A stretch of DNA of 64,000 bases from Puccinellia tenuiflora (taxonomy: Eukaryota > Streptophyta > Magnoliopsida > Poales > Poaceae). The stretch spans positions 453,815 to 517,814 of the forward strand of contig QRDG01000061.1 in NCBI GenBank assembly GCA_012064385.1, given 5' to 3'. The translations under genes and the position numbers were made by a program. The number at the start of each line of letters is the position of its first letter. Position 1 is the first letter of the stretch. Below, in pieces: positions 37,901 to 45,208 of this stretch. The notes below the pieces were generated by a model. That model made no database searches. It was given only the letters and a program-made list of their open reading frames with translations, and had not been told where the DNA came from.

Positions 37901-39043
37901 GAAACATAAGCTGATCTCCGGTGAGAGAGGAGTGGCAGCAGACGGAGTTGCGGACGAAGGTGACCAATAACTCACCATTCCGACGGTTGGGTGGATCACG
38001 GTGACATACTTGGCAGCACAGTCCAGGTTGGCCTGATATTTGACTAACCAATCCATCCCCAGAATTACATCTAGCCCATCTGACTTCAACGCTATCAGCT
38101 GGAATGGGAAAGACCAATAGCCTATGCTGATCTGGACGTCCGGAGCAATCCATTTAGTGTGCCAGCTCGAGCCTGGGGTTTTGACCACTAGCGGGGAGTC
38201 CATATTCACAAATGGTATTTGGTGGTTGTGTGCAAATGCTATAGATATGAATGAATGAGATGCTCTAGAATCAAATAAGACTGAAGTTGGATAATCATTG
38301 ATTCGAAGCATACCCATGAGAACTCTGGGGTCCTCCTCGACTCCTTTAGCCGAGACGTGGTTCACACGGCCACGGCTGACGGTCATGGCCTTGGCGGCTG
38401 GGGTAGAGGGAGCCGGTGCAGGTGCTGCGGTAGCAGGTGCCTTCTGGGGACACTCCTTGGAGTAGTGCCCCGGCTCGCCACAAGCGAAGAAAGTGGGCCT
38501 CGGTGGTGGTGGAGGCAGCTGAGGGCGGAAACCACTCCCAGCCGCACCCAAGGTCGAAGTAGCTGGGCGAGGCGGAGGTGGCCTGAACCTTGAAGGCCTT
38601 GGCGCGAAAGGTGCCCGAGGCACAGCGCTGAAGGGCACAAAGACCCGGCGCTTCTTGCCCTTGGAGGAGGAGCTCTGGTTGTCAGTGGGAACTGGCCTCT
38701 TGGAAGCTTCCAGCTCCTTCCTACCCTGCTCCATAGTAAGAGCCTGGTTGTAAAGCTCCTGATAGGACTGGAACTTGAAGGGTAGGAGCTCGTAGCGGAG
38801 GCGAGGGGCGAGCCCCTTGCGGAAGAGGTACTGCTTGTCCTCATCATTCGTCACATCCCGAGTGGCGTAACGGGAGAGGTGGTTGAACTCCCGCCCATAG
38901 GCTTGGACGTCCATGCGTCCCTGGGTCAAGTCCAGGAACTCCCTCCTCCTGAGGTCCATGATGGGCTTGGGGATGTACGCCGCTCGGAAGGCGGCGCGAA
39001 AATCCGCCCACGTGAAGACATGGCCAGCGTCGAACATCGACAC
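34970..39043 (-). CDS. Gypsy-2 gag-pol polyprotein, long but with damaged key residues
   Basis: A single 1357-codon frame. Gag domain at about residues 1-110, a zinc knuckle at 185-198, protease near 250-330, RT with YIDD at about 581-584, RNase H, integrase and a chromodomain-like tail follow. Two catalytic features are altered: the first Cys of the CCHC knuckle is Phe (residue 185), and the protease DSG is DSR (258-260). The first Met is not the true start. Gag continues upstream to 39180 behind a TAG at 39056-39058 that replaces a Trp codon of the family, and beyond 39180 it is deleted. The pol half looks intact. Confidence 0.9.
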   Translation of the reverse strand: MSMFDAGHVFTWADFRAAFRAAYIPKPIMDLRRREFLDLTQGRMDVQAYGREFNHLSRYATRDVTNDEDKQYLFRKGLAPRLRYELLPFKFQSYQELYNQALTMEQGRKELEASKRPVPTDNQSSSSKGKKRRVFVPFSAVPRAPFAPRPSRFRPPPPRPATSTLGAAGSGFRPQLPPPPPRPTFFACGEPGHYSKECPQKAPATAAPAPAPSTPAAKAMTVSRGRVNHVSAKGVEEDPRVLMGMLRINDYPTSVLFDSRASHSFISIAFAHNHQIPFVNMDSPLVVKTPGSSWHTKWIAPDVQISIGYWSFPFQLIALKSDGLDVILGMDWLVKYQANLDCAAKYVTVIHPTVGMVSYWSPSSATPSAATPLSPEISLCFLEGTTPPGMHEVAVVCDFPDVFPEELPGTPPDRSVEFVIELVPGTAPISKRPYRMPTEELTELKKQLDELLEKEFIRPSSSPWGCPVIFVKKRDTNVPRLVVDYRPLNAVTIKNKYPIPRITDLFDQLAGATVFSKMDLRSGYHQIKIRKEDIPKTAFTTHYGLYEYTVMSFGLTNAPATFMRLMNSVFHEYLDKFVIIYIDDILVYSKTEDEHAEHLRLVLTKLRDHRLYAKFSKCEFWLKELIFLGHVVSAAGVAVIPDKIQAILDWPTPKSAKDIRSFLGLAGYYRRFIEGFSKIAKALTDLLKKNRQIVWSDKAEESFQTLKVKLTTTPVLVLPDTNKDFVVYCDASLQGLGCVLMQEGHVVAYASRQLKPHEQNYPTHDLELAAVVHALKQWRPYLLGNRCEIYSDHQSLKYLFTQPDLNLRQRRWLELIKDYDVTLNYQPGKANVVADALSRKAYCNTVMVEKAQPALHEEFARLNLEIVPSGYLANLEIKSTLEDDIKAAQQNDAEILEIKEKIANGKANCFSVDDNGVVYFGDRLVVPKSGNTKELILSEAHESPLSIHPGSTKMYQDLRRQFWWSCMKREIAEYVAECDVCRRVKAEHQRPAGTLHPIAVPEWKWDEVGMDFITGFPRSQKGNNAIWVVIDRLSKVAHFLPVREDMDAKQLAELYVARIVPLHGVPLRIISDRGSLFVSRFWQSFHRAMGTRLNLSTAYHPQTDGQTERVNQVLEDMLRACVISFVKGWEKYLPLAEFSYNNSYQASLQMAPFEVLYGRKCRTPLNWSETGERPLFGPDVINEAEEKVRIIQDNLKAAQSRQKSYYDKHHQEVHYEIGDKAYLRVSPLRGVRRFGIKGKLAPRYVGPFIVLAKRGDLSYQLELPSNFPDVHDVFHVSQLCRCFKDPIRGVDHEALDIQEDLTYREHPIRILDEAERKTRNKTIKFLKVQWSNHSEEEATWERETSLRREYPTFFTQA

Positions 39044-39180
39044 GTGGCTCTCCCACTAGGAGCCGGCGGCTCCATTCAGCAGGTAGGTGGCGAAGTTGAC
39101 TTGTTCCGCCACCGGAACGTGCAGAGCGGCAAACTTGCGCTCTAGATCCCGAAGCCAATCATCCGCATCAAGCGGCTCCT

Positions 39181-39603
39181 TAAACATTTCCAAAAATATT
39201 GAAAATGTTCATGGAGGCTCTAACAATAACATTGAAGCTCCCCATTATTTTAGTTTGAATTTTTGGAATGTTTAACTTGGTTTCAAAAATAGAAATTGAA
39301 TTAAGCCAATTTTAATCCTCATATTTATTCTTTAATTGACAAAATTTGGAAATTGAGAATTTGGGGGATAAAATGCAAACTTGGAACTTCCTAAACAATT
39401 TGGAAGTCCAAGAATGAGTTGGTTGACAAGTTGAGCAATTGTATTTGGTTTGGATGCTTGGGAAGTTTGCCTCCCCATTTTAGTTGCTTGCATATGTTGG
39501 TAGTTTAGAAATAGAAATTTTTATATGCATGCCATGATGCAAACAAGGATGCAAAAGTGGAAAAATTCTTCGTATTTTTCATTACCAAGCTGGGGCTGTT
39601 ACA
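39181..39603 (-). repeat. Truncated 5' LTR of Gypsy-2
   Basis: Matches 34541-34929 of the left LTR and ends at the same GCTGTTACA. It includes an about 30-base segment near 39462-39493 (TTTTAGTTGC) that the left copy has lost. Everything inward of 39181, including the primer site, is gone. Confidence 0.88.
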
Positions 39604-39608
39604 ACGTC

Positions 39609-39751
39609 GCTACCGGCCACACGCCCATGTGGAAGAAGAAATCTATTTTCTGGAAGCTACCCTATTAGAAAGTCCTAGAGGTCCGGTCTTCAATCGACGT
39701 GATGCACGTGACGAAGAATCTTTGCGTGAACCTGCTAGGCTTCCTGGGCGT
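39609..39751 (+). pseudogene. TNP2-type transposase, middle fragment
   Basis: Continues the reading frame from 29092 after removal of Gypsy-2 and one ACGTC copy. Readable blocks are MWKKKSIFW and SSIDVMHVTKNLCVNLLGF, strongly conserved in TNP2 proteins. A TAG replaces the expected Trp codon after LPY (near 39663). The fragment ends at the CACTA-2 insertion. Confidence 0.88.
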
Positions 39752-41439
39752 CACTACCAGGAAAAGGCCTATTAGTGGCGCACCAAAAACGAATTATGTG
39801 GCGCACCCACAAGAAATGCCCATGCGCCACAGAATCCTCGCCACTAAAATATATTTCTGTGGCGCATGCTGGCGGTGCGCCACAGAAATTCTAAGATTCT
39901 GTGGCGCACCCAGAACCGTGCGCCACAGAAATATTTTAGTGGCGCACCCACCACCATGCGCCACAGATTTTTTTTTTTTGAATTTCAAAAAAAAAGGCGG
40001 CCAGATCTAGATCTAGATCTAGCCGCCGGAATTTCGCCGGAATTTTTTCGGTGCTCGTCGGAGGCCGTGTTGCCGTGGGTGGAGGAGGAGGGGGTAGCCG
40101 GAGGTGGGTGGAGGATGGGAGTCGTCGGAGATGGTGGAGTAGGTCGCCGGAGGTCGCCGGGGTGGATAAGGAGGTCGTCAGAGGTCACCAGAGGTGGAGG
40201 AGGAGGTCGCCGGGGTGGTGGAGGAGGTCGCCGGAGGTGGAGGAGGAGGTCGCCGGGGTGGTGGAGGAGATCGCCGGAGGTGGAGGTGGAGAGGAGGAGG
40301 TCGCCGTGGTGGTGGAGGAGGTCGCCGGGGTGGTGGAGGAGGTCGCCGGAGGTGGAGGTCGCCGGGGTGGTGGAGGAGGTCGCCGGAGGTGGAGGTGGAG
40401 GAAGAGGAGGATAGAAGATGTGGAGGAGAGGAGAGGAGAGGAGAAGGAGGAGGAAGGAGAAGGGGAGAGGAGAAGTGGAGGAGAAGGGGAGAGGAGAAGT
40501 GGAGGGAGAAGTGGAGGGAGAAGTGAGGGAGACGTGGAGGAGAGAAGTGGAGGAGAGAAGGGGTGCCGGCGGGATTCAAAATTTGGAATCCCGCCCAACA
40601 ATTCTGTGGCGCATGGGCTAGACATGCGCCACAGAATTGTATTTTTATTTTTTATTTATTTTTTTGATTTTGCTGGAAAATTTCTTCTTTTCGCCATAAC
40701 TTTTTTTCGTTTGGAATTTTGAGAATCCGAGAAATGTCCAACCGGGTAAACCCCGGAGAGGACGGTTCCGAAATTTTCTCTAGTTTTTTTTAAGGTATTA
40801 AACGCATTTTTTCGACGTCGTATGCAAAAGTTATGCCCGTTTTAATATTTTTTCACCTACTTTTGGAAAAAAAGTCAAAATGTGTATTTTAAATTTTTCC
40901 TAACAACTAGACCCTAAACCTTCTCTATATCTAAAAAGATTTTATTTTTTGAATTTTTTATCATTTTCTTTCACTTCGTGCAAAACTAAAAAGGCGATCC
41001 ACAGGGGGGGGTGCGTGGGGTGAAAAATGGTGCACAATTCTGTGGCGCATGGAACCACATGCGCCACCCATGCGCCACAGAATTGTGCAGCCCCTAATCA
41101 TTGGTGCCGGGCCCACCATATTTCTGTGGCGCATGTGGCCAGATGCGCCACAGAAATGTACATTTCTGTGGCGCACCTTGCTCCATGCGCCACAGAAAAG
41201 GCGGCGTAGGATGCAAGCCAGCCGTTGGTTGTGGGGCCCACAAAATTTCTGTGGCGCATGGAGGAAGGTGCGCCACAGAATGTCTTCTTTTAGTGGCGCA
41301 TGTCCTTCAGATGCGCCACAGAATGTCTTCTTTTAGTGGCGCATGGAAACTGGTGCGCCACAAAAAAAAATTTAGTGGCGCATGAAATATTGGTGCGCCA
41401 CAAAATAGCATTCTACCTATAGCTAGTTTCCTAGTAGTG
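39752..41439. mobile_element. CACTA-2: small non-autonomous CACTA with GTGGCGCA subterminal repeats
   Basis: Ends CACTACCAGGAAAAGG and inverted CACTACTAGGAAAC, flanked by CGT on both sides (39749-39751 and 41440-41442). About fifteen copies of TTCTGTGGCGCA or its complement flank the centre, often as hairpin pairs (for example 41036-41080, 41120-41160, 41250-41280). The centre holds a purine-rich minisatellite and no transposase. It interrupts the TNP2 frame of CACTA-1 between LLGFLGV and YGKTKD. Confidence 0.9.
40190..40400. repeat. Purine-rich minisatellite inside CACTA-2
   Basis: Imperfect tandem units of the form GGTGGTGGAGGAGGTCGCCG. All frames are open by composition, giving long Gly/Arg/Val-rich or Pro/Ser-rich frames that are not taken as genes. 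Confidence 0.75.
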
Positions 41440-41487
41440 CGTGTATGGAAAGACAAAAGATACACCACAAGCACGGGAGGACCAGCA
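41440..41487 (+). pseudogene. TNP2-type transposase, last fragment
   Basis: After CACTA-2 the frame resumes as YGKTKDTPQARED, the expected TNP2 continuation, for about 14 residues. It is then replaced by an unrelated inverted-repeat module. The C-terminal half of the transposase is missing from the window. Confidence 0.8.
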
Positions 41488-41643
41488 ATGTTGTTCCCGT
41501 GCTCTTGTTCTTCCTCTTCCTCCTCATGGTGGGTAATTATATAGGGCAACTCTTCACCTTTTTAGTCCCGGTTGGTAGCTGGAATCGGGACTAAAGGAGC
41601 ATTGATATGGGTAATTGCAGAACCTTTTTAGTACTGGTTGGTA

Positions 41644-41880
41644 GCGCTCGAAAGAAACACACGATCCGTGCGCTTCTGATCCAACGGCTCACAAGCGCTC
41701 GAAAGAAACACACGATCCGTGTGCTTCTGACCCAACGGCTCACAAGTGCTAGAAAGAAACACATGATCCGTGTGCTTCTGGTCCAACGGCTCACAAGTGC
41801 TCGAAAGAAACACACGATCCGTGTGCTTCTGATCCAACGGCTCACAAGCGCTCGAAAGAAACACACGATTCGTCAGTGGA
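41644..41880. repeat. 51-bp tandem repeat, about 4.5 copies
   Basis: Units start at 41644, 41695, 41746, 41797 and 41848 and contain GAAAGAAACACACGATCCGT and ATCCAACGGCTCACA. The unit is 17 codons long, so frames stay open on both strands. Related units occur at 42385-42445 and in CACTA-3 (13390-13530), which marks the repeat as a CACTA subterminal component. Confidence 0.85.
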
Positions 41881-41981
41881 TCATTTGATACTAACTAGTT
41901 CATTGACCGAATACAAATCACTTGTTCTAACCAATGACAACAGTATGGAATGACAACAGTGGATTATTTGTCCTAACAATA

Positions 41982-42368
41982 TTAGTCATACTCCTGCCTA
42001 GGCCTATAATACTCGTCCTCGTAGTCATCGTCGTCGTTGTCATCGGACGGTCCTCGTGGCTCCAACCTCGACGGGTGAGCACGCCTGGACTGGATGTGAG
42101 GGTAGCGCAGGCGGGGGTTATCGCCGGCCGTGATGTAGTCCATGACGCTCTGGAGAATCCGTCCACCCCACCACAGCCGACAGCCGGCCTCGTTGAAGTT
42201 CGAAGGAGGCGGGCCGTCCTCCTCGTACCTGGCGAGCGCCCTCTCACGCCGATTCATGAAGAAAGCGTCCCAAGTCGGGCGGTGGTCGGGATGCCAGCGG
42301 GGATCCATCCGCTGCTCCGGTGTGAGCTCGAGGTAGTAGTGGTTCGTGATGGCCGCCCGGCGCGCCAC
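41982..42368 (-). CDS. Unrecognised 128-codon open frame between inverted CACTA-like arms
   Basis: Predicted protein with a hydrophilic N-terminal half (LTPEQRMDPRW, WDAFFMNRRERALARYE), a central segment with tryptophans (CRLWWGGRILQSVMDYI) and an acidic C-terminus (DDNDDDDYEDEYY). There is no signal peptide or membrane segment. I do not recognise a family with confidence. The mixed, non-repetitive composition is unlike chance frames in the surrounding repeats. No promoter pointing into the frame is visible. It could be a captured host gene fragment or part of an undocumented CACTA accessory gene. Confidence 0.4.
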   Translation of the reverse strand: MARRAAITNHYYLELTPEQRMDPRWHPDHRPTWDAFFMNRRERALARYEEDGPPPSNFNEAGCRLWWGGRILQSVMDYITAGDNPRLRYPHIQSRRAHPSRLEPRGPSDDNDDDDYEDEYYRPRQEYD

Positions 42369-42716
42369 ACCTTGAGGGACAGGAGGGCTTGTGAGCCGTT
42401 GGATCAGAGGTGTGTTTCCTTCTAGCGCTTGTGAGCCGTTGGATCAGGTGTGTGTCATTGGTTAGGTGTGCTCCTTTAGTCCCAGTTCCAGCTACCAACC
42501 GGTACTAAAAAGGTGAATATAAGGCACACATATCAAAGCTCCTTTAGTCCCGGTTCCAGCTACCATCCGGGACTAAAAAGGTGAAGAGTTGCCCTATATA
42601 AGTACCCACCATGAGGAGGAAGAGGAAGAACAAGAGCACGGCAACAGCAGAAAGAGAAGACAGATGACTCCTCTATGCACGAGCTTCTCGAACATGTCAT
42701 TGGGCAGTGACCTATG

Positions 42717-43830
42717 ACATTTTTATGAACAATTTGATATTTTAATTGCATTTTTCTGATAAACAGATCAAAAGATATTGAATTTATAAGTTTAATGACT
42801 TAATGGAGTTCAAATTCCAAATTTTGTAACTAAATGAATTCACCTCAAATCTCAAACAAAAATGAATTTGTTATAAATAGATAGATTACATTTTTATGAA
42901 CAATTTGATATTTTAATTGCATTTTTCTGATAAACAGATTAAAAGATATTGAATTTATAAGTTTAATGACTTAATGGAGTTCAAATTCCAAATTTTTTTA
43001 TTAAATGAATTCACCTCAAATCTCAAACAAAAATGAATTTCTTATAAATATATAGATTACATTTTTATGAACAATTTGATATTTTAATTGCATTTTACTG
43101 ATAAACAGATCAAAAGCTATTGAATTTATAAGTTTAATGACTAAATGGAGTTCAAATTCCAAATTTTGTAATTAAATGAATTCACCTCAAATCTCAAACA
43201 AAATGAATTTGTTATAAATAGATAGATTAAATTTTTATGAACAATTTGATATTTTAATTGCATTTTTCTGATAAACAGATTAAAAGATATTGAATTTATA
43301 AGTTTAATGACTTAATGGAGTTCAAATTCCAAATTTCGTAATTAATGAATTCACCTCAAATATCAAACAAAAATGAATTTGTTATAAATAGATAGATTAC
43401 ATTTTTATGAACAATTTTTTATTTTAATTGCATTTTTCTGATAAATAGATTAAAAGATATTGAATTTATAAGTTTAATGACTTAATGGAGTTCAAATTCC
43501 AAATTTTGTAATTAAATGAATTCACCTCAAATCTCAAACAAAAATGAATTTGTTGTAAATAGATAGATTACATTTTTATGAACAATTTTTTATTTTAATT
43601 GCATTTTTCTGATAAACAGATCAAAAGATATTGAATTTATAAGTTTAATGACTTAATGGAGTTCAAATTCCAAATTTTGTAATTAAATGAATTCACCTCA
43701 AATCTCAAACAAAAATGAATTTGTTATAAATAGATAGATTACATTTTTATGAACAATTTCATATTTTAATTGCATTTTTCTGATAAATAGATCAAAAGAT
43801 ATTGAATTTATAAATTTATTACATTTTTCA
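42717..43830. repeat. 171-bp AT-rich tandem repeat, about 6.5 copies
   Basis: Units begin at 42717, 42888, 43059, 43229, 43399, 43570 and 43741 with CATTTTTATGAAC and differ by a few substitutions each. The period is 170-171 bp. The array lies between the inverted module and the second promoter block of CACTA-1. There is no coding potential. Confidence 0.92.
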
Positions 43831-43884
43831 AAAAAACAAATTAAACTGGTCTTCGTGCCCAAAAAATAATTTCCAAAAGCACCT

Positions 43885-44095
43885 TTCGTCCCGGTTTTTG
43901 GGTGGTACCGGGACCAAAGGTTGTTTTGGCGCGCGCCTTCTCGGTGCCGCGAAAATTACCTTTGGTCCCGGTTCGTGGCTAGAACCGGGACCAAAGGGTA
44001 GGTCTTTCGTCCCGGTTGGTGGCTCCAACCGGGACCAAAGGCTCTTTCGTCCCGGTTCCAGCCCCGAACCGGGACCAAAGGCCTCTACTATAAAC
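43885..44095 (+). promoter_or_regulatory. Second promoter block inside CACTA-1: subterminal-type repeats plus TATA
   Basis: Four palindromes of the type CGTCCCGGTT...AACCGGGACCAAAGG at about 43886, 43966, 44010 and 44047, followed by CTATAAACC at 44087-44095 and a leader. The order is that of a CACTA end, but no CACTA terminus lies upstream. It probably drives the 45209-49158 gene. Confidence 0.55.
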
Positions 44096-45208
44096 CGCCT
44101 CGGCCTCTTCTCCCCCAACTCCCTCTCATTTTTCGCTAAGGACGAGCAGCACGAAGGAACGGATCGACACCGTCAGGCTGCCGAAATCAGGCCGCGCCGC
44201 CTGAGCCCTCCGCCGCCCTCCGCCCGAGCCCGGCCTCCGGCACCGCCTCGGCCCTCCGCCGATCGGGCCACACCGCCCTCCGCCTCGGCCCTCCGCCGCC
44301 AACCCGACGCCTCCGCCACCCTTCGCCGCCCTCCACCCGAGCCCTTCAGCGCCACCTCGGCCCTCCGCCGCTCGGGCCGCGCCGCCCTCCGCCCTACGCC
44401 GCTCGGGCCGCGCCGCCCTCGGCCCTCCGCTGCCAACCCGACGCCTCCGCCGCCCTCCGCCGGCTGCCCTCTGCCCCCGTCTGCCCCCGTCCGCCTCGGT
44501 ACATCTCCTCCGATCCTAGGTCAATTTCATATCAATTTTATTAGTTAGTAGGAATTTTATTAGAAAGGGAATTAATTTGTAGGAATTAGGTTAGCAATTT
44601 GTAGGAATTTGTAGGAATTCCTTAATTATTGATTTAAATTTGTAGGAATTAGGTTAGCAATTAGGGTAGCAAATTTTATTAGTTAGTTAGGTTAATTAGT
44701 TAGGTTAGCAATTTGTAGGAATTAATTTTAGCAATTTTTAAAAGTTAGGCCAAAATTGTAGAATTAATTTAGGTTCGAATTAATTTAGCAATTTTAGTTA
44801 GAATATTTATCTAGCAATTTTAGTTAGAATAATTATTTAGCAATTTAGTAATTATAGTACTTTGCTAATTTAGTACTTGTTAAATATTATAGTACTTTGC
44901 TAATTTAGTAATTGTTGTTATTATTGCAATGTAAAAATAAAATTTCAATAGAATGTTAGAATTTTTAGAATTATAATACGGCAGAGACTTGTTAAAAATT
45001 ATAAAAATTCATTTGATGATTATAAAATTGTTTAGCTAGACTTGTTAGAAATATTAGCAATTTTTTAGTTAGAATATTTAGCAATTTTTTAGTTAGCAAC
45101 ATTATGCCATTTTAAATTATTCCATTTTAAATTATGCCAATAAAGAAACATTATGTCATTTTCCTTAATTATTGATTTAAATTACTACTTTGTCATTTTG
45201 CAGAAACT
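44096..45208 (+). other. Leader, GC-rich exon and AT-rich intron of the CACTA-1 second gene
   Basis: 44100-44510 is extremely GC-rich with a Pro/Ala/Ser-rich open frame lacking domain features. It probably ends at a donor near 44498 (CTCG|GTACATC). 44512-45203 is AT-rich with repeated TTAGTTAG and GTAGGAATT motifs and ends in TTTTGCAG, a good acceptor just before the start codon at 45209. Confidence 0.45.

Larger units (their letters stand above)
29093..39603 (-). mobile_element. Gypsy-2: chromovirus related to Gypsy-1, inserted in the CACTA-1 transposase
   Basis: Flanked by perfect ACGTC duplications (29088-29092 and 39604-39608). The left LTR is complete apart from a nested solo LTR. The right LTR survives only as its outer about 420 bp (39181-39603). 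The deletion that removed the rest also took the primer-binding site and the gag start. The joint lies at CTTA, present at both deletion ends, indicating illegitimate recombination. The element cannot be copied from its own 5' end in this state. It shares gene content and LTR termini with Gypsy-1 and belongs to the same or a sister family. Confidence 0.92.
41488..42650. repeat. Head-to-head inverted module with two outward-facing CACTA-like promoter arms
   Basis: The arm 41488-41605 is the inverted copy of about 42533-42650. Both contain a TATA-like CTATATAA, the stretch CATGAGGAGGAAGAGGAAG and a CCCGGTT repeat. The TATA boxes point outward. Inside the arms lie 51-bp tandem repeats on the left (41644-41880) and two related copies on the right (42385-42445), then an open frame on the minus strand (41982-42368). 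The module replaces the C-terminal half of the CACTA-1 transposase. No target duplication is visible, so it may be a foldback element or a fusion of two CACTA ends. Confidence 0.6.

Noticed and set aside
40051..40722. 223-codon Gly/Val/Glu-rich frame and overlapping Pro/Ser-rich frames
   Set aside because: These arise from the purine minisatellite in CACTA-2; all frames are open by composition.
41644..41880. Regularly spaced repeats that superficially resemble a CRISPR array
   Set aside because: The repeats are directly adjacent with no unique spacers, and the genome is a plant.
42717..43830. 171-bp period suggests centromeric satellite
   Set aside because: The array is short, lies inside a CACTA element, and the length match alone is not evidence.
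43898..44548. 216-codon Pro/Ala-rich frame
   Set aside because: It starts inside subterminal palindromes and crosses the TATA box. The GC-rich part is better explained as leader or first exon of the CACTA second gene.
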